Part shown: piece after piece, positions 8,005 through 18,249 of the stretch
How the letters are laid out: every line of letters begins with the position of its first letter
Position numbering within the stretch: position 1 is the stretch's first letter
Source of the DNA: Saprospiraceae bacterium
Lineage (GTDB): Bacteria > Bacteroidota > Bacteroidia > Chitinophagales > Saprospiraceae
Reading direction: 5' to 3'
Assembly: GCA_016715965.1 (NCBI GenBank)
Contig: JADJXG010000001.1
Coordinates: forward strand, 434,001-498,000
DNA length: 64,000 bases
The notes under the pieces: generated by a model
Database searches by the model: none
What the model was told of the DNA's origin: nothing
What the model saw: only the letters and a program-made list of their open reading frames with translations
Position numbers and translations under genes: made by a program

Positions 8005-9054
8005 ATGATGAAATACTATCCTTACCTGTTTATCATTCTACTGTTTGGCTCCCTTTGGGCCTGCACGCAAAAAACGGAAACAGCTGATGTTCCGAAATCA
8101 AACCCCAACATCACCAGGGTTAAAACTGCTCCGGTCATTCGAACAGACAGCTTAGGTTCGATTCAACTCCTGGGGATACTAAGTAGTGAGTCTGAGGTAA
8201 AACCATCCTTTAAAATAGGAGGTGTGGTGCAATCTGTCCAATTTAAAGAAGGGGATTTTGTAAAAAAAGGACAAGTTCTCGCCAGCCTTGATCAAACAGA
8301 AATTGATGCGCAACTGCAGCAAGCCAAGTTGGCTTATGAAAAAGCCGATCGGGATTTGAAACGCGTCAGCAATTTATTGGAAGACAGTGTAAGTACATTG
8401 GAGCAATATCAGAACTCGAAATCTGCGTTCGAATTTGCCCAACAAAACTTACAAATTGCCAAATTCAATCGAAAATATTCTGCCGTCTTTGCACCAATCA
8501 GTGGACAGATCGTCAAAAAATTGATCCATCCGGGTGAGCTCGTAGGTCCCGGTCAGATGGTCTGCATGCTATTGGGTACAGAACAAAACCAATGGCTGGT
8601 AAAAGGCGGTTTGGCCGAACGCGACTGGGCAAAAGTAGAAGCAGGAGATAAGGTCGAACTCAGAATAGAATCCTGGCCGGATCAAATCATTTTTGCAAAT
8701 CTAGGATACAAAGCCTCCGCAAGCACCAATCCCAATGGCACTTTTGATATTTCCATCCCCCTCAACAAACTTCCATTTAAACCTGCTTCCGGAATGGTGG
8801 TCGAATGTCAAATTTTTCCAAAAAAGAAAGAAAATCGAATTCTGGTACCCATTGAATCACTTGTAAACATCAATGGACCCAGCGCATCCCTGTTCATAGC
8901 GGAAAATCAGCGCGCGAAAAAAATAAACATCCGTCTCTTGAGAATTATCAGTGACCAGGCAGAAATCTCTGGAATAGATACAAATATTACCCAAGTGATC
9001 ACACTTGGTTCCAGTTATATGGAAGACGGCGATTTAATAGAGGTCATTCAATAA
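8005..9054 (+). CDS. RND efflux periplasmic adaptor (HlyD/AcrA type) lipoprotein
   Basis: A 349-residue membrane-fusion protein. Signal peptide with lipobox ending SLWAC gives lipidated Cys20. A barrel-sandwich/lipoyl domain (SFKIGGVVQSVQFKEGDFVKK), a short alpha-hairpin (about residues 95-145), the second lipoyl half (FAPISGQIVKKLIHPGELV) and beta-barrel (KGGLAERDWAKVEAGDKVEL) follow in canonical order. It links the permease and the TolC protein. It lies 43 nt after tolC and 31 nt before the permease, in the same operon under the TetR promoter. Confidence 0.93.
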   Translation: MMKYYPYLFIILLFGSLWACTQKTETADVPKSNPNITRVKTAPVIRTDSLGSIQLLGILSSESEVKPSFKIGGVVQSVQFKEGDFVKKGQVLASLDQTEIDAQLQQAKLAYEKADRDLKRVSNLLEDSVSTLEQYQNSKSAFEFAQQNLQIAKFNRKYSAVFAPISGQIVKKLIHPGELVGPGQMVCMLLGTEQNQWLVKGGLAERDWAKVEAGDKVELRIESWPDQIIFANLGYKASASTNPNGTFDISIPLNKLPFKPASGMVVECQIFPKKKENRILVPIESLVNINGPSASLFIAENQRAKKINIRLLRIISDQAEISGIDTNITQVITLGSSYMEDGDLIEVIQ

Positions 9055-9085
9055 TTTTCCACTCAGGAAATTCAAATTTAGCAAA

Positions 9086-12000
9086 ATGTCATTCAACGAG
9101 TTTTTTGTAAAAAGACATCAATTCACCCTGGTTTTGTTTCTTGCCTTACTGTTGTTGGGCGTAAATTCTCTGATCAACATGCCACGTTCGGAGGATCCTC
9201 CCTTTGGAGCACCTATTTTTTCCATTGTATCGATCTATCCCGGCGCAAGTCCGAAGGACATGGAAGAATTGATCGCTGATCCCATCGAAGAAGAAATTTA
9301 CAAACTGGGTGATATTAAAAAAATAAACACGAGCATTGGGGATGGTTTGATGATCTCTTTGGCTGAATTCAACTACGGTGTCGATGTGGATGCCAAGAAC
9401 AATGACATCACCCGAGAGATGAATAAAATCAGACCTGATCTACCGGAAGGTCTGATCGAACTTTCTGTAAAAAGAGCTGCATCCAGCGATGTGTCGATCC
9501 TTCAGACCGCATTGATTTCTGAAGTGGCATCCTATCAGGAAATGGAGGAATACGCAGATCTCTTAAAGAGAGACATTGAGCGAATCAAAGAAATAAAATT
9601 TGTAGAAATACAAGCATTGCCAAAATCCGAAATTCAGGTTGAATTAAATTTGGAGAGAATGGCTCAGTTGAGTTTAGGACTCGATCAGGTATTGGGAATG
9701 ATTGAAGCAAACAATGTGAATATTCCTGCAGGTTCGATTCATCTAGGAAATAAAAAATACAATGTAAAGGTCAATTCGCCGATCGAAAATATGGATGAGC
9801 TCAAAAAAACAATCATCCGAACCAATGCTCAGGCCAGACCTATTTATTTGGAAGATATTGCTCAGATTTCTGAAAAAGTAGAAACAAACAATCATCATGC
9901 AAGATTTAATGGCAAAAGAGCCATATGGGTAGTCACCGCGATGAAAGACAAACAAAACATCATTCAGGTTCGCAATAAACTAGAAAAGGTATTTACCAAA
10001 TTTAAATCCAGTCTGCCAAATACCATCCAATTGGAACATGCATTTGATCAGGAGAAAGGAGTGCGGCACAGACTCGCAGGTTTGGGAATTGATTTTTTGA
10101 TTGCGATACTTTTGGTCATGTTGACCTTATTGCCATTGGGAACCAGGGCCTCCATTGTGGTGATGATTTCTATACCGTTGTCACTGAGCATAGGTTTGTT
10201 TCTGCTGGATCTGATGGGATACACCCTCAATCAACTGAGTATTGTTGGAATGGTCATTGCGCTTGGACTTTTGGTGGATGACAGTATTGTGGTGGTCGAA
10301 AATATAGAGAGATACATGCGAAAAGGTCTCAAGCCAAAAGTTGCGGCCATCACAGCGACCAATCACATCATGGTTGCTGTCATCGGTTGCACCGCAGCTC
10401 TTTTGCTTGCATTTCTTCCCATCGCCAATTTACCGGAGGGATCCGGAGATTTCATTCGCTCTCTACCCATGGCAGTGATGATGACGGTTCTCGCTTCTCT
10501 GTTTGTAAGCCTTAGCATTATCCCATTTCTATCCAGTATTATTTTAAAATCAAACGGACATGGAGAATTGGAACAATCGAATTGGTTTTACCGCGCATTC
10601 AAAAATTATCTCAACAATCCCTATCAAAAACTCTTGCGTTGGTGCATGATGCATCCGGTCTGGACTTTATCTCTGGCAGGATTGTTGTTTGCTGCATCTT
10701 TCACATTGGTACCCAAATTGGGATTCAGTTTGTTTCCTGCTTCTGAAAAACCAATCCTGATCATTGATTTGGAAACAGAACACGACAGCAATTTAGAACA
10801 CACGGATAAAATAGCCAGAAATATTGAGCAATATTTGTTGGCAAAAAAGGAGGTGGTGCGATTGGCGAGCAATGTGGGGAAGGGAAATCCAAGAATTTAC
10901 TACAACGAATTTCAATCTCAACTCGATGATCAGCTTGCCCAGATGGTGGTATTTCTGGAAGATGAAACGGAAGTACCTGAAATCATAAGTATCGCAGAAC
11001 AATTGCGTTCAGAGCTGAGTGCCATCGCCGGTGCAAAAATTAAGGTTCGTCGATTCGAACAGGGTCCGCCGATTACCGCTCCCATTGAAATGCGAATCAT
11101 CGGAAAAAATCTTGATAGTTTGGAATATTTTGCGGCTGAAGTTGAAAAAATAATCCAGCAAACGGATGGTTGCATTTATGTGTCCAATGATTTAAAATTT
11201 AAAAAATCAGATCTCCGTTTGAAAATCAACAAACAAAAAGCAGGCTTATATGGTGTGCCTACTGCAGAGCTGGCAAAGACGATCCGACTTGCCATCGAAG
11301 GATTGGATGTTAGCACCATACAGGATAAAAATGATGACGAAATGAATATTCTGGTCACCATGAAAAAGTCCTCCTCAAACCCCATTCAACAATTGGAACA
11401 AGTTTATATTAGTTCGCTGAGCGGCGCCTTGGTTCCATTAAAATCCATTGTGGATATTGAAATGAAAACCAGTGCCACCGTGATCAATCATTACAACAAG
11501 GAACGATACAGTTCGGTCAGTTCATTTGTCGGTCAGGGATACAATACAGATCAACTCACTGATCAAATTATAGAAAGAATTCAAAATGAAATTAAACTAC
11601 CGGAGGGTTACCATCTTTTGGCTGCCGGTGAGCGCATGTCCAGAGAAGAATCCTTTGGTGGCATAGGCACCATTATTATTCTTGCCGTTTTTGGTTTGCT
11701 GGCAATATTGATATTAGAATTCAGAACTTTTAAGTCCACAATGATTGTTTTGAGTGTAATACCAATGGGTGTGATTGGTGCATTCCTGGCTTTGTATTTT
11801 GGAAATGAGACTTTGTCATTTGTGGCTACGATTGGTATGATTGCGTTGGCTGGAATTGAAATAAAAAATTCCATTCTGATGGTAGACTACACCAATCAGC
11901 TAAGAGAAAAAGGGATTGGACTTTATGAAGCCGTGATGGATGGCGCTGAAACTCGATTTCTACCCATCTTTTTAACTTCACTAACAGCCATCGGCGGAAT

Positions 12001-12166
12001 GATTCCATTGGTCATGGAAAAATCACCACTCATCAGTCCTCTGGCCCTGGTGTTAATTGGAGGTTTGATCAGCTCTACCCTTTTGAGTAGATTGGTCACT
12101 CCTGTCCTTTACTATTTAATTCCTCCAAAAATCGAAGTCCAGGACACTAGTAAATCCACTTTTTAA
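9086..12166 (+). CDS. RND family efflux permease (AcrB/HAE1-like)
   Basis: A 1,026-residue inner-membrane proton-driven exporter with 12 predicted membrane helices and two large periplasmic loops. TM4 carries GLLVDDSIVVVENIERY at about residue 395, with the paired Asp residues of the proton relay. The N-terminal MPRSEDPPFGAP segment is typical of the group in which permeases are slightly shorter than AcrB. It completes a tripartite system with the preceding adaptor and TolC. Substrate cannot be read from sequence; drugs, dyes, lipids or fatty acids are all possible. Its last 20 nt overlap the 3' end of the convergent minus-strand acyltransferase gene. Confidence 0.94.
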   Translation: MSFNEFFVKRHQFTLVLFLALLLLGVNSLINMPRSEDPPFGAPIFSIVSIYPGASPKDMEELIADPIEEEIYKLGDIKKINTSIGDGLMISLAEFNYGVDVDAKNNDITREMNKIRPDLPEGLIELSVKRAASSDVSILQTALISEVASYQEMEEYADLLKRDIERIKEIKFVEIQALPKSEIQVELNLERMAQLSLGLDQVLGMIEANNVNIPAGSIHLGNKKYNVKVNSPIENMDELKKTIIRTNAQARPIYLEDIAQISEKVETNNHHARFNGKRAIWVVTAMKDKQNIIQVRNKLEKVFTKFKSSLPNTIQLEHAFDQEKGVRHRLAGLGIDFLIAILLVMLTLLPLGTRASIVVMISIPLSLSIGLFLLDLMGYTLNQLSIVGMVIALGLLVDDSIVVVENIERYMRKGLKPKVAAITATNHIMVAVIGCTAALLLAFLPIANLPEGSGDFIRSLPMAVMMTVLASLFVSLSIIPFLSSIILKSNGHGELEQSNWFYRAFKNYLNNPYQKLLRWCMMHPVWTLSLAGLLFAASFTLVPKLGFSLFPASEKPILIIDLETEHDSNLEHTDKIARNIEQYLLAKKEVVRLASNVGKGNPRIYYNEFQSQLDDQLAQMVVFLEDETEVPEIISIAEQLRSELSAIAGAKIKVRRFEQGPPITAPIEMRIIGKNLDSLEYFAAEVEKIIQQTDGCIYVSNDLKFKKSDLRLKINKQKAGLYGVPTAELAKTIRLAIEGLDVSTIQDKNDDEMNILVTMKKSSSNPIQQLEQVYISSLSGALVPLKSIVDIEMKTSATVINHYNKERYSSVSSFVGQGYNTDQLTDQIIERIQNEIKLPEGYHLLAAGERMSREESFGGIGTIIILAVFGLLAILILEFRTFKSTMIVLSVIPMGVIGAFLALYFGNETLSFVATIGMIALAGIEIKNSILMVDYTNQLREKGIGLYEAVMDGAETRFLPIFLTSLTAIGGMIPLVMEKSPLISPLALVLIGGLISSTLLSRLVTPVLYYLIPPKIEVQDTSKSTF

Positions 12167-13055
12167 GTAAATCCTTTAGGGTACAAAACCAATGTTGGTT
12201 CCAACTGACTTCGAAATAGGCTTCTGTCGCGGGTCCAAATCCCTGGTAAAATTGTTTGACACCTTCCAAATCCGAACCTTCAAAATCAAAGACCCGATGT
12301 GAATTTTTAAATTGTTGGAGGACGGTATGAAGAATGCCGTACATGGCAATCTTCTTCTTCCCTTCTATACTGCTCAGTGACATTAAATTGACGATCCGAT
12401 AACCATTGTCAGAAAGAAGACACAATGATATAATCTCGTTTTTTTGATTGCGGGCTGCCACGACAAAACCTTTCTGTCTTGAGAACAATTCTGTGGATAA
12501 TTTTTGCAAAGCGTTTCGGTTGAGACCTTCAATGGCAGCATTTTGTTTTTGAAACTGATCAATCCAATTTAAGAATTCAGGTTTACTGACTGAAAAATCA
12601 ATCGAAATATGATTGGACAAACTTTTTTTCACCCTCCTTTTGTGATGTGAACTATACATCTCTTCATTCTCCAATCTATAGTGTTCCAGATCAACCACCA
12701 GATTGGTTCTTCTCTGTGTATCAGGAATAAAATAATTGAGACAATACTTTCCGCAATTAAATTGGTCCGCGAGACTTGCCATGAACTTTTCAATCATGGC
12801 TTGGTCCGGGACTTCACTCCCTATAAAACGGTGTTGCTGCGTAAAAGGCGCCCGGCAGGCCGTTTTCATCGCCCAATTTTTTTTATAGCTGACCGGTATT
12901 CGAATGTCTTTTCCTGAAAGAAAAAATGCACCCCATTGATCAGAAACTACCTCAAGGTACCAGGACAAAGCTTCCAGACGGTAGTCCGGATTCAGAACGA
13001 TTTTTTGATCCCATTCCTCCCAATCGATCTCATCAGAATTTTTCCAAATCCACAT
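12147..13055 (-). CDS. FemAB/GNAT-like acyltransferase, uncharacterised
   Basis: A 302-residue cytoplasmic protein. The C-terminal half (about residues 130-285) resembles a GNAT/FemAB acyl-transfer fold: SSHHKRRVKKSLS, then KGFVVAARNQKNEIISLCL and the closing GSDLEGVKQFYQGFGP, which looks like the substrate/CoA-binding end. No catalytic residue can be named with certainty. It starts 3 nt after the O-methyltransferase stop and is probably the last gene of the minus-strand operon headed by two giant surface proteins. A role in modifying a cell-surface product is possible but unsupported. It overlaps the convergent RND permease by 20 nt. Confidence 0.7.
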   Translation of the reverse strand: MWIWKNSDEIDWEEWDQKIVLNPDYRLEALSWYLEVVSDQWGAFFLSGKDIRIPVSYKKNWAMKTACRAPFTQQHRFIGSEVPDQAMIEKFMASLADQFNCGKYCLNYFIPDTQRRTNLVVDLEHYRLENEEMYSSHHKRRVKKSLSNHISIDFSVSKPEFLNWIDQFQKQNAAIEGLNRNALQKLSTELFSRQKGFVVAARNQKNEIISLCLLSDNGYRIVNLMSLSSIEGKKKIAMYGILHTVLQQFKNSHRVFDFEGSDLEGVKQFYQGFGPATEAYFEVSWNQHWFCTLKDLLKKWIY

Positions 13056-13058
13056 GAA

Positions 13059-13697
13059 TTATTTCTTTATGGCCACAGAAATGCCATCTCTGATGGGGAG
13101 AATTACCACATCCCAATTTTCACTGTTTCTTAAATACTGATTGTATTGATCGATGATCAGGGTGTCTTTATCTTTGTTTTCCTGGACTACCTTTCCATAC
13201 CACAAGACATTGTCAGAAATTAAAACAGATCCAGAAGGCATCATGGGCTCCAGTACTTTCAGATAATCCAGGTACTCTTTTTTAGATCCATCGACAAAAG
13301 CAAGATCCACTTTCCAATTTTTAGTTGGAAGCAGTTTCAGTGCACTGCCTTTGATAAAATCAATTTTATTGCAGAGTACCAGGTTTTCCTGAAGTCTTTT
13401 AATGATTTCATCATAGCTATCATCTACCTCAAAAGTATACAGCCGACCCATAGGGCTCAGTCCTTCTGCAAGACACATTGCACTATATCCCGTGAAAGTT
13501 CCGATCTCCACAATGGTATCCGGTTTTTTCAAACGAGAAAGCAGACTTAAAAATCGTCCCTGAACTGCTCCGCTGAGCATTTGTGGAAGCATGGTTTGTA
13601 AATGGGTTTTGCGTTCAAGTTCCGTAAGATAATCAGGTACTGAAGAAAGATGTGTATCACAATAGCGCAATATATCCAATGACAAACCTTCTAACAT
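13059..13697 (-). CDS. Class I SAM-dependent O-methyltransferase (COMT-like)
   Basis: A 212-residue methyltransferase of the caffeoyl-CoA/catechol O-methyltransferase family. SAM-binding motif I is VEIGTFTGYSAMCLAEG at about residues 65-81, and the metal/substrate loop is LAFVDGSKKEYLDYL. These enzymes need a divalent metal and methylate vicinal hydroxyls; the substrate here is unknown. The start at MLEGLSLDILRYC matches the family N-terminus; the longer in-frame extension overlaps the upstream T9SS gene and looks non-coding. It begins 29 nt after that gene and ends 3 nt before the acyltransferase, so it is translated from the same operon. Confidence 0.92.
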   Translation of the reverse strand: MLEGLSLDILRYCDTHLSSVPDYLTELERKTHLQTMLPQMLSGAVQGRFLSLLSRLKKPDTIVEIGTFTGYSAMCLAEGLSPMGRLYTFEVDDSYDEIIKRLQENLVLCNKIDFIKGSALKLLPTKNWKVDLAFVDGSKKEYLDYLKVLEPMMPSGSVLISDNVLWYGKVVQENKDKDTLIIDQYNQYLRNSENWDVVILPIRDGISVAIKK

Positions 13698-13726
13698 ATT
13701 CTGTATTTTAAAATGGAGATCAAATC

Positions 13727-16700
13727 TCAGCGAATGAGCGAAATCTCTCCAAAAAATGTACGGATCTCTTCCCCAACCAACACTTCCACCATGTACACAT
13801 ATACTCCCGGCATCAGATCCTGACCTTGAAATCTTCCATCCCATCCAGATACCGGTACATTCACCGGAAAATTTTTATTCTCGAAAACCTTTGCACCCCA
13901 TCGGTCATAAACGGCCATTTGTCGAACCATCATCTGATCAGACTCTGATACCGGGTAAAAGTATTCGTGGATATTGTCCCCATTTGGAGAAAATGCATTG
14001 GGAAAAAATACTTCAGAATCCCTGATTATTTTTACGAGAATTTGAAGAATTTCCACACAACCATTTTCATCCGTCACCTGAACGGAAATAAGCTGTTCCT
14101 CGGTAGCAGTTAAAACAGGATTGAGGCAATCGGAACAGCTCAATTGGTTGGAGGGGCTCCACAAAATGGATTGGATGGCTCCTCCGCTTTTGATCATAAG
14201 TTGTAAGGTCGAACTTTCCCCTTCCAGCAAGGTAATCTCTGGAATTAAATCCAATTGCAAACCTATACTGGAATCAATTTGCACCTGAGAGCTGTACTCA
14301 CATCCATTTCTATCCCTTATCCTGACCGGATAAATTCCTTTTGGCAGGTTGCTAAAAATATTTTGCGTACTATAATTCATTCCGTCATCGATGGAATATT
14401 CAAATCCCGGGCTTCCGCCGGTAATTTGACCAATCACAATGGAGCCTGTCGTAAAAATGCATCCTATGTCTGTTTTATTGATCACAGCATTGCGGATTCT
14501 GGAAGTATCCTCCACGATTTCGATGGAACGTGTGACGCTGCATCTGTTTCTTGAGAAAGTCAGAGTAGCCGTGTATAAGCCGGGAATGGTCGTGCTAAAT
14601 TGGGGTAAACCATAGGTAAAACCATTGGGTCCTGTCCATTGGATTCTGAATCCCTGAGAATTGGTTACTGCGATGACCGGGGCAGAATTTCTCTTACAAT
14701 TGATTGTGTCGGCCAATAATAACAAATCCGGCTCGGAAGTATCGGCTACAATTCGAATCGTTCTGATGAGCTGACAATTGGCCCTGTTGGTAACTGTCAC
14801 AGTATAATCTCCAGGAATGTTTGTATCCGGATTCTTTTCTAAGCTGGAAAATCCATTTGGTCCAGACCAGCTAAAATCTAAATCCGTCTCCAGGGTCAAC
14901 AGAGGAAGTTTTAAATTTCTTCTTTCACAATTCATCGTATCGTCCATGATCATCACATCCGGAAGACTCCGCAAATCTTTTATAAAAATTGAGTCTGTGA
15001 ACGAACAGCCAAACTGATTGGTGATGGTAAACACATAAAATCCTTCTGCAAGTACGGTGGCAGTATCCTGTTGGATAGATATTCCTGCTGGACCACTGAA
15101 TTGCAAAACGTCGGTTGAAGAAATTCCGCCTATTTTAATTTTTGCATTGTTTCGGGCGCAGGTAAGTGAATCAATTTGAAACAAGGAAATCATAGGTGGA
15201 CTTCCAAATTGATAAATTCGCAAACTACGCATCGCTTCACATCCATTGGGATCAATTATTTTTAAGGTGTAAACTCCGGAATCTGAAACCATGGGATTGG
15301 GATTGGTGGAGCTGAATCCACCGGGCCCTGTCCACTCATACCGCACGCCCTGCGTATTTGAACCTCCCTGCAATATCAAAGATGTTTTATCACAAGTCAA
15401 AGTGTCATCTTTTGTAAAGATGTCGGGCAATACATCTTTCTGAAAAACAAAGATGGAGTCCGTCTTGATGCATCCATTCTGGCCAATCATTTGGAGATAA
15501 TACCACCCACCCACTGTAACAGAGGTTCTTAACTGGTCCGAACTAAATCCGCCTGGACCAAACCAATTGAAATCAACACCGGGATCAATCGAGTTTATTC
15601 TGATTTCAGCATTCGAAGTACAGCTAATGGTATCTGCTTCAAGGGTGGCGGAAGGAAGTGTTTTGTCTTCTGAAATTAAAACCGCTTCAGTGGCTTCGCA
15701 ACCATTGGACTTCGTGATGCGCAATATATAAAGCCCGGGAATGAAAATAGGTGGATCGATTACATTGGACATGAATCCACCAGGACCTGTCCAGTTGAAA
15801 TCAATGATGTCAAGATCAGTTTGAACAAAAGGAAAGATCATATTTTTTTTGCAGGTGAGCGTATCGTTTCTCAATTCGAGTTGTGGAACTGCTTTATTTT
15901 CATAAATCAACACTGATCCTGAGCGCGGACATCCGTTTTTACCAATGACTACAACTGTGTATTCGCCCGGCAAATTAACTTCGGGATTTGCCAGGGTGGA
16001 ACTAAATCCCGCTGGCCCTCTCCAATCATAATTCAGAGTGGTATCCGGATTCACCTGCAGGATTATTTTATCCAATAAACAAGTAAGTGTGTCTGAAAAT
16101 ACATTTACCTGAGGTGTGTCAATGTCCTGAAAAACTTGAATGATTTCTGCATTCAAACAACCATTCGGCAATTTTACAATCAATGTATAATCTCCGGGAG
16201 AACTTACCTGAATGTTGGAATTGTTGCCCAAAGGACCCGAAGGACCCGTCCATTCAAACACAGCATCTGCACTGCTGCTTGACCCCTGGAGGGAAATAAA
16301 GGGTCGGTTGCAATCCAATGTATCGGCAGGCCCAATCACGATGTCAGGTGTCGCAAAATCTGCGGCAATGTAAACGGAATCAAATCCCACACATCCATCC
16401 TTGGTCACCAATGAAATAAAATACCATCCGGAATCTTTTACCATCACCCGTTTGTCATTGGAAGAAAAACCATTGGGTCCATTCCATAGTACGGTACCGC
16501 TTGTGTCGGTCGTATATCGAATTAAAATTTCAGGATGATTGCAATTCAGGGTATCACTGGAAAAAGAAACCGGCACATTGGTTTTGAAGTTGAAAACAAA
16601 AAATGAATCCTCTGCAAAACATCCCAATGAATCTCTCACCAAAAGTTTGTACCATCCTGTATCTTTTGCAACAACGTCGGAAGTTCTTACTTTGGCACCG

Positions 16701-18148
16701 CTTGGTAAGGTCCATTCAAACTCTGGTCTGGCGCTGACAGAAGCTCCTTTCAGGAAGACAGAATCCTGACCGCAGCGTATGGTATCTCCGGCAATCGATA
16801 GATCCACATCTGTCCGATTGTCCTCTACAATTAGTTTGATCGTGGACTTACAACCGTAATCATCGGTTGCTGTCACCTCATATTCACCTGGCTCGCGAAT
16901 GTTGCGGTCTACTGCTCTGGAACTCGTGTATCCATTGGGTCCTGTCCATTCAAAAGTCACGTTTGGGTTGGTGGACCTTGCTTCGATACTGCCTACAGGA
17001 TTCTTACAATCTATGTTGCTCTTCAATGTGGACAAGTTGGGTGGAGTTACATTTCCAGTCACTGTCACGCTGACTTCTTTCTCACAGCCAAACTCTCCGA
17101 TTACTTTAAGTTTATACGTGCCGGGTGCATCAATCACCGGATTTCGGGTTTTATCTCCGCTGATTATTCTTCCGTTGGTGGTGGTCCACTGATAGCTAAT
17201 GTTTGGCCCAGAGGAAGATCCGGAAGCATCAAGTGTCATTGGCCTGTTGGAGCAGCCAATCTCATCAGGCATGCTGATGTCTGCTTCCAACTCGTAAACG
17301 GTGACCGTCACCTCGTCTTTTTCCTCACAGCACTCAATCACCACAATATCATCAATGGCACAAAGACTAAAACCTCCTGTTCCTCCTGTATTGTCAAAAC
17401 AAAAATTGGCTGAACCTGAAGCACCAGAGTTCCATGTAAAATTGCCTTCAGCTTCCATACACAGACCACTCTCTGCGGGAACTGATCCTACGTCAGCACC
17501 GTTTATGCGAAGTCGGATTACCGGTGGACTTCCAAGAATATAAGGAATTCCAAATACTTTAAAGCTAATTTTGTAATCTGTATTTGGTGTGACGGCTAAT
17601 GTTTGGCAAAGAATGTTTGTACCCGGTCCTGTAGGTGAAATAACCAGTGCAAAACTCCCAATATTGGGATTGCAACCAAAGGCAGTGGCTATTTGAGGCA
17701 CACTCATGACCATATATCCGCCTGTACTCATTACAAGGGTATTGGGATTTGTGTGCAAGGTATAGGAAGAGGTGGAAGGGGCGATAGAACCTGATTCAAA
17801 CCCACCATTGACAAACCGATTGGGTGACATTCCTCTTGCAGTTAGTGTATAAGTCGTGGTAGAGGAAGGATTGGCGATGGGATTTAAGACATCCGGATTG
17901 CTCAATCCGTCAGCAGGTTCCCAGGAATAACTGCTAAATCCTCCGTTGACCATACCGCTTAGGTTTTTGCCGATACCTGCACAAATGGTAATATCAGGAC
18001 CAGCATTGACCGTTATGTTGCAACCGTTGGACATGCTTGATAAAAAAGTAAGACCAGGCAAAATTTTGGAAGGATGATTTATCTGGGCCTGCACCTCTGC
18101 AAAAAATAAAAATCCAATTACCCATAAAACCAATTCCCTTTTTTTCAT
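13727..18148 (-). CDS. Giant T9SS type B surface protein with 12 two-Cys Ig/PKD-like repeats (copy 2)
   Basis: A 1,473-residue secreted protein. Signal peptide MKKRELVLWVIGFLFFAEVQAQ; an N-terminal PKD/Ig-like unit (VNAGPDITICAG…YSWEPADGLS); a jelly-roll, carbohydrate-binding-like segment ending CAIDDIVVIECC; then twelve ~80-residue repeats. Each repeat opens with xxC (IDC, LNC, LTC) and closes with NGC or a variant, with a central WTGPNGFSS-type motif. A degenerate SprB-like unit (GSIVIGQITGGSPGFEYSIDDG) and the C-terminal T9SS type B domain (FFPNAFSPNGDNIHEYF, YDRWGAKVF, MPGVYVYMVEV) follow. The CTD directs export and attachment to the cell surface. An upstream ATG at 18232 was rejected because it would bury the signal peptide. 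It is a clear paralogue of its upstream neighbour. Confidence 0.9.
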   Translation of the reverse strand: MKKRELVLWVIGFLFFAEVQAQINHPSKILPGLTFLSSMSNGCNITVNAGPDITICAGIGKNLSGMVNGGFSSYSWEPADGLSNPDVLNPIANPSSTTTYTLTARGMSPNRFVNGGFESGSIAPSTSSYTLHTNPNTLVMSTGGYMVMSVPQIATAFGCNPNIGSFALVISPTGPGTNILCQTLAVTPNTDYKISFKVFGIPYILGSPPVIRLRINGADVGSVPAESGLCMEAEGNFTWNSGASGSANFCFDNTGGTGGFSLCAIDDIVVIECCEEKDEVTVTVYELEADISMPDEIGCSNRPMTLDASGSSSGPNISYQWTTTNGRIISGDKTRNPVIDAPGTYKLKVIGEFGCEKEVSVTVTGNVTPPNLSTLKSNIDCKNPVGSIEARSTNPNVTFEWTGPNGYTSSRAVDRNIREPGEYEVTATDDYGCKSTIKLIVEDNRTDVDLSIAGDTIRCGQDSVFLKGASVSARPEFEWTLPSGAKVRTSDVVAKDTGWYKLLVRDSLGCFAEDSFFVFNFKTNVPVSFSSDTLNCNHPEILIRYTTDTSGTVLWNGPNGFSSNDKRVMVKDSGWYFISLVTKDGCVGFDSVYIAADFATPDIVIGPADTLDCNRPFISLQGSSSSADAVFEWTGPSGPLGNNSNIQVSSPGDYTLIVKLPNGCLNAEIIQVFQDIDTPQVNVFSDTLTCLLDKIILQVNPDTTLNYDWRGPAGFSSTLANPEVNLPGEYTVVVIGKNGCPRSGSVLIYENKAVPQLELRNDTLTCKKNMIFPFVQTDLDIIDFNWTGPGGFMSNVIDPPIFIPGLYILRITKSNGCEATEAVLISEDKTLPSATLEADTISCTSNAEIRINSIDPGVDFNWFGPGGFSSDQLRTSVTVGGWYYLQMIGQNGCIKTDSIFVFQKDVLPDIFTKDDTLTCDKTSLILQGGSNTQGVRYEWTGPGGFSSTNPNPMVSDSGVYTLKIIDPNGCEAMRSLRIYQFGSPPMISLFQIDSLTCARNNAKIKIGGISSTDVLQFSGPAGISIQQDTATVLAEGFYVFTITNQFGCSFTDSIFIKDLRSLPDVMIMDDTMNCERRNLKLPLLTLETDLDFSWSGPNGFSSLEKNPDTNIPGDYTVTVTNRANCQLIRTIRIVADTSEPDLLLLADTINCKRNSAPVIAVTNSQGFRIQWTGPNGFTYGLPQFSTTIPGLYTATLTFSRNRCSVTRSIEIVEDTSRIRNAVINKTDIGCIFTTGSIVIGQITGGSPGFEYSIDDGMNYSTQNIFSNLPKGIYPVRIRDRNGCEYSSQVQIDSSIGLQLDLIPEITLLEGESSTLQLMIKSGGAIQSILWSPSNQLSCSDCLNPVLTATEEQLISVQVTDENGCVEILQILVKIIRDSEVFFPNAFSPNGDNIHEYFYPVSESDQMMVRQMAVYDRWGAKVFENKNFPVNVPVSGWDGRFQGQDLMPGVYVYMVEVLVGEEIRTFFGEISLIR
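14470..17265 (-). repeat. Twelve two-Cys Ig/PKD-like repeat units in T9SS protein copy 2
   Basis: Approximate span of twelve coding repeats of about 80 codons. Each has an early Cys (IGC, IDC, IRC, LNC, LDC, LTC, ISC, MNC, INC), a central W-x-GP-x-GF-S motif, a G-x-Y strand and usually NGC near the end. The two cysteines per unit suggest a repeated disulfide. The boundaries were read by eye. Confidence 0.75.
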
Positions 18149-18249
18149 CAAGATGTTTCCTTGCTCTTTTATCCATTGATTTTTACCAAACAATACCCTC
18201 ATATTACTCCAATCGGTTTTGCAAATCATCATTTATTGTGTTTCTCCAT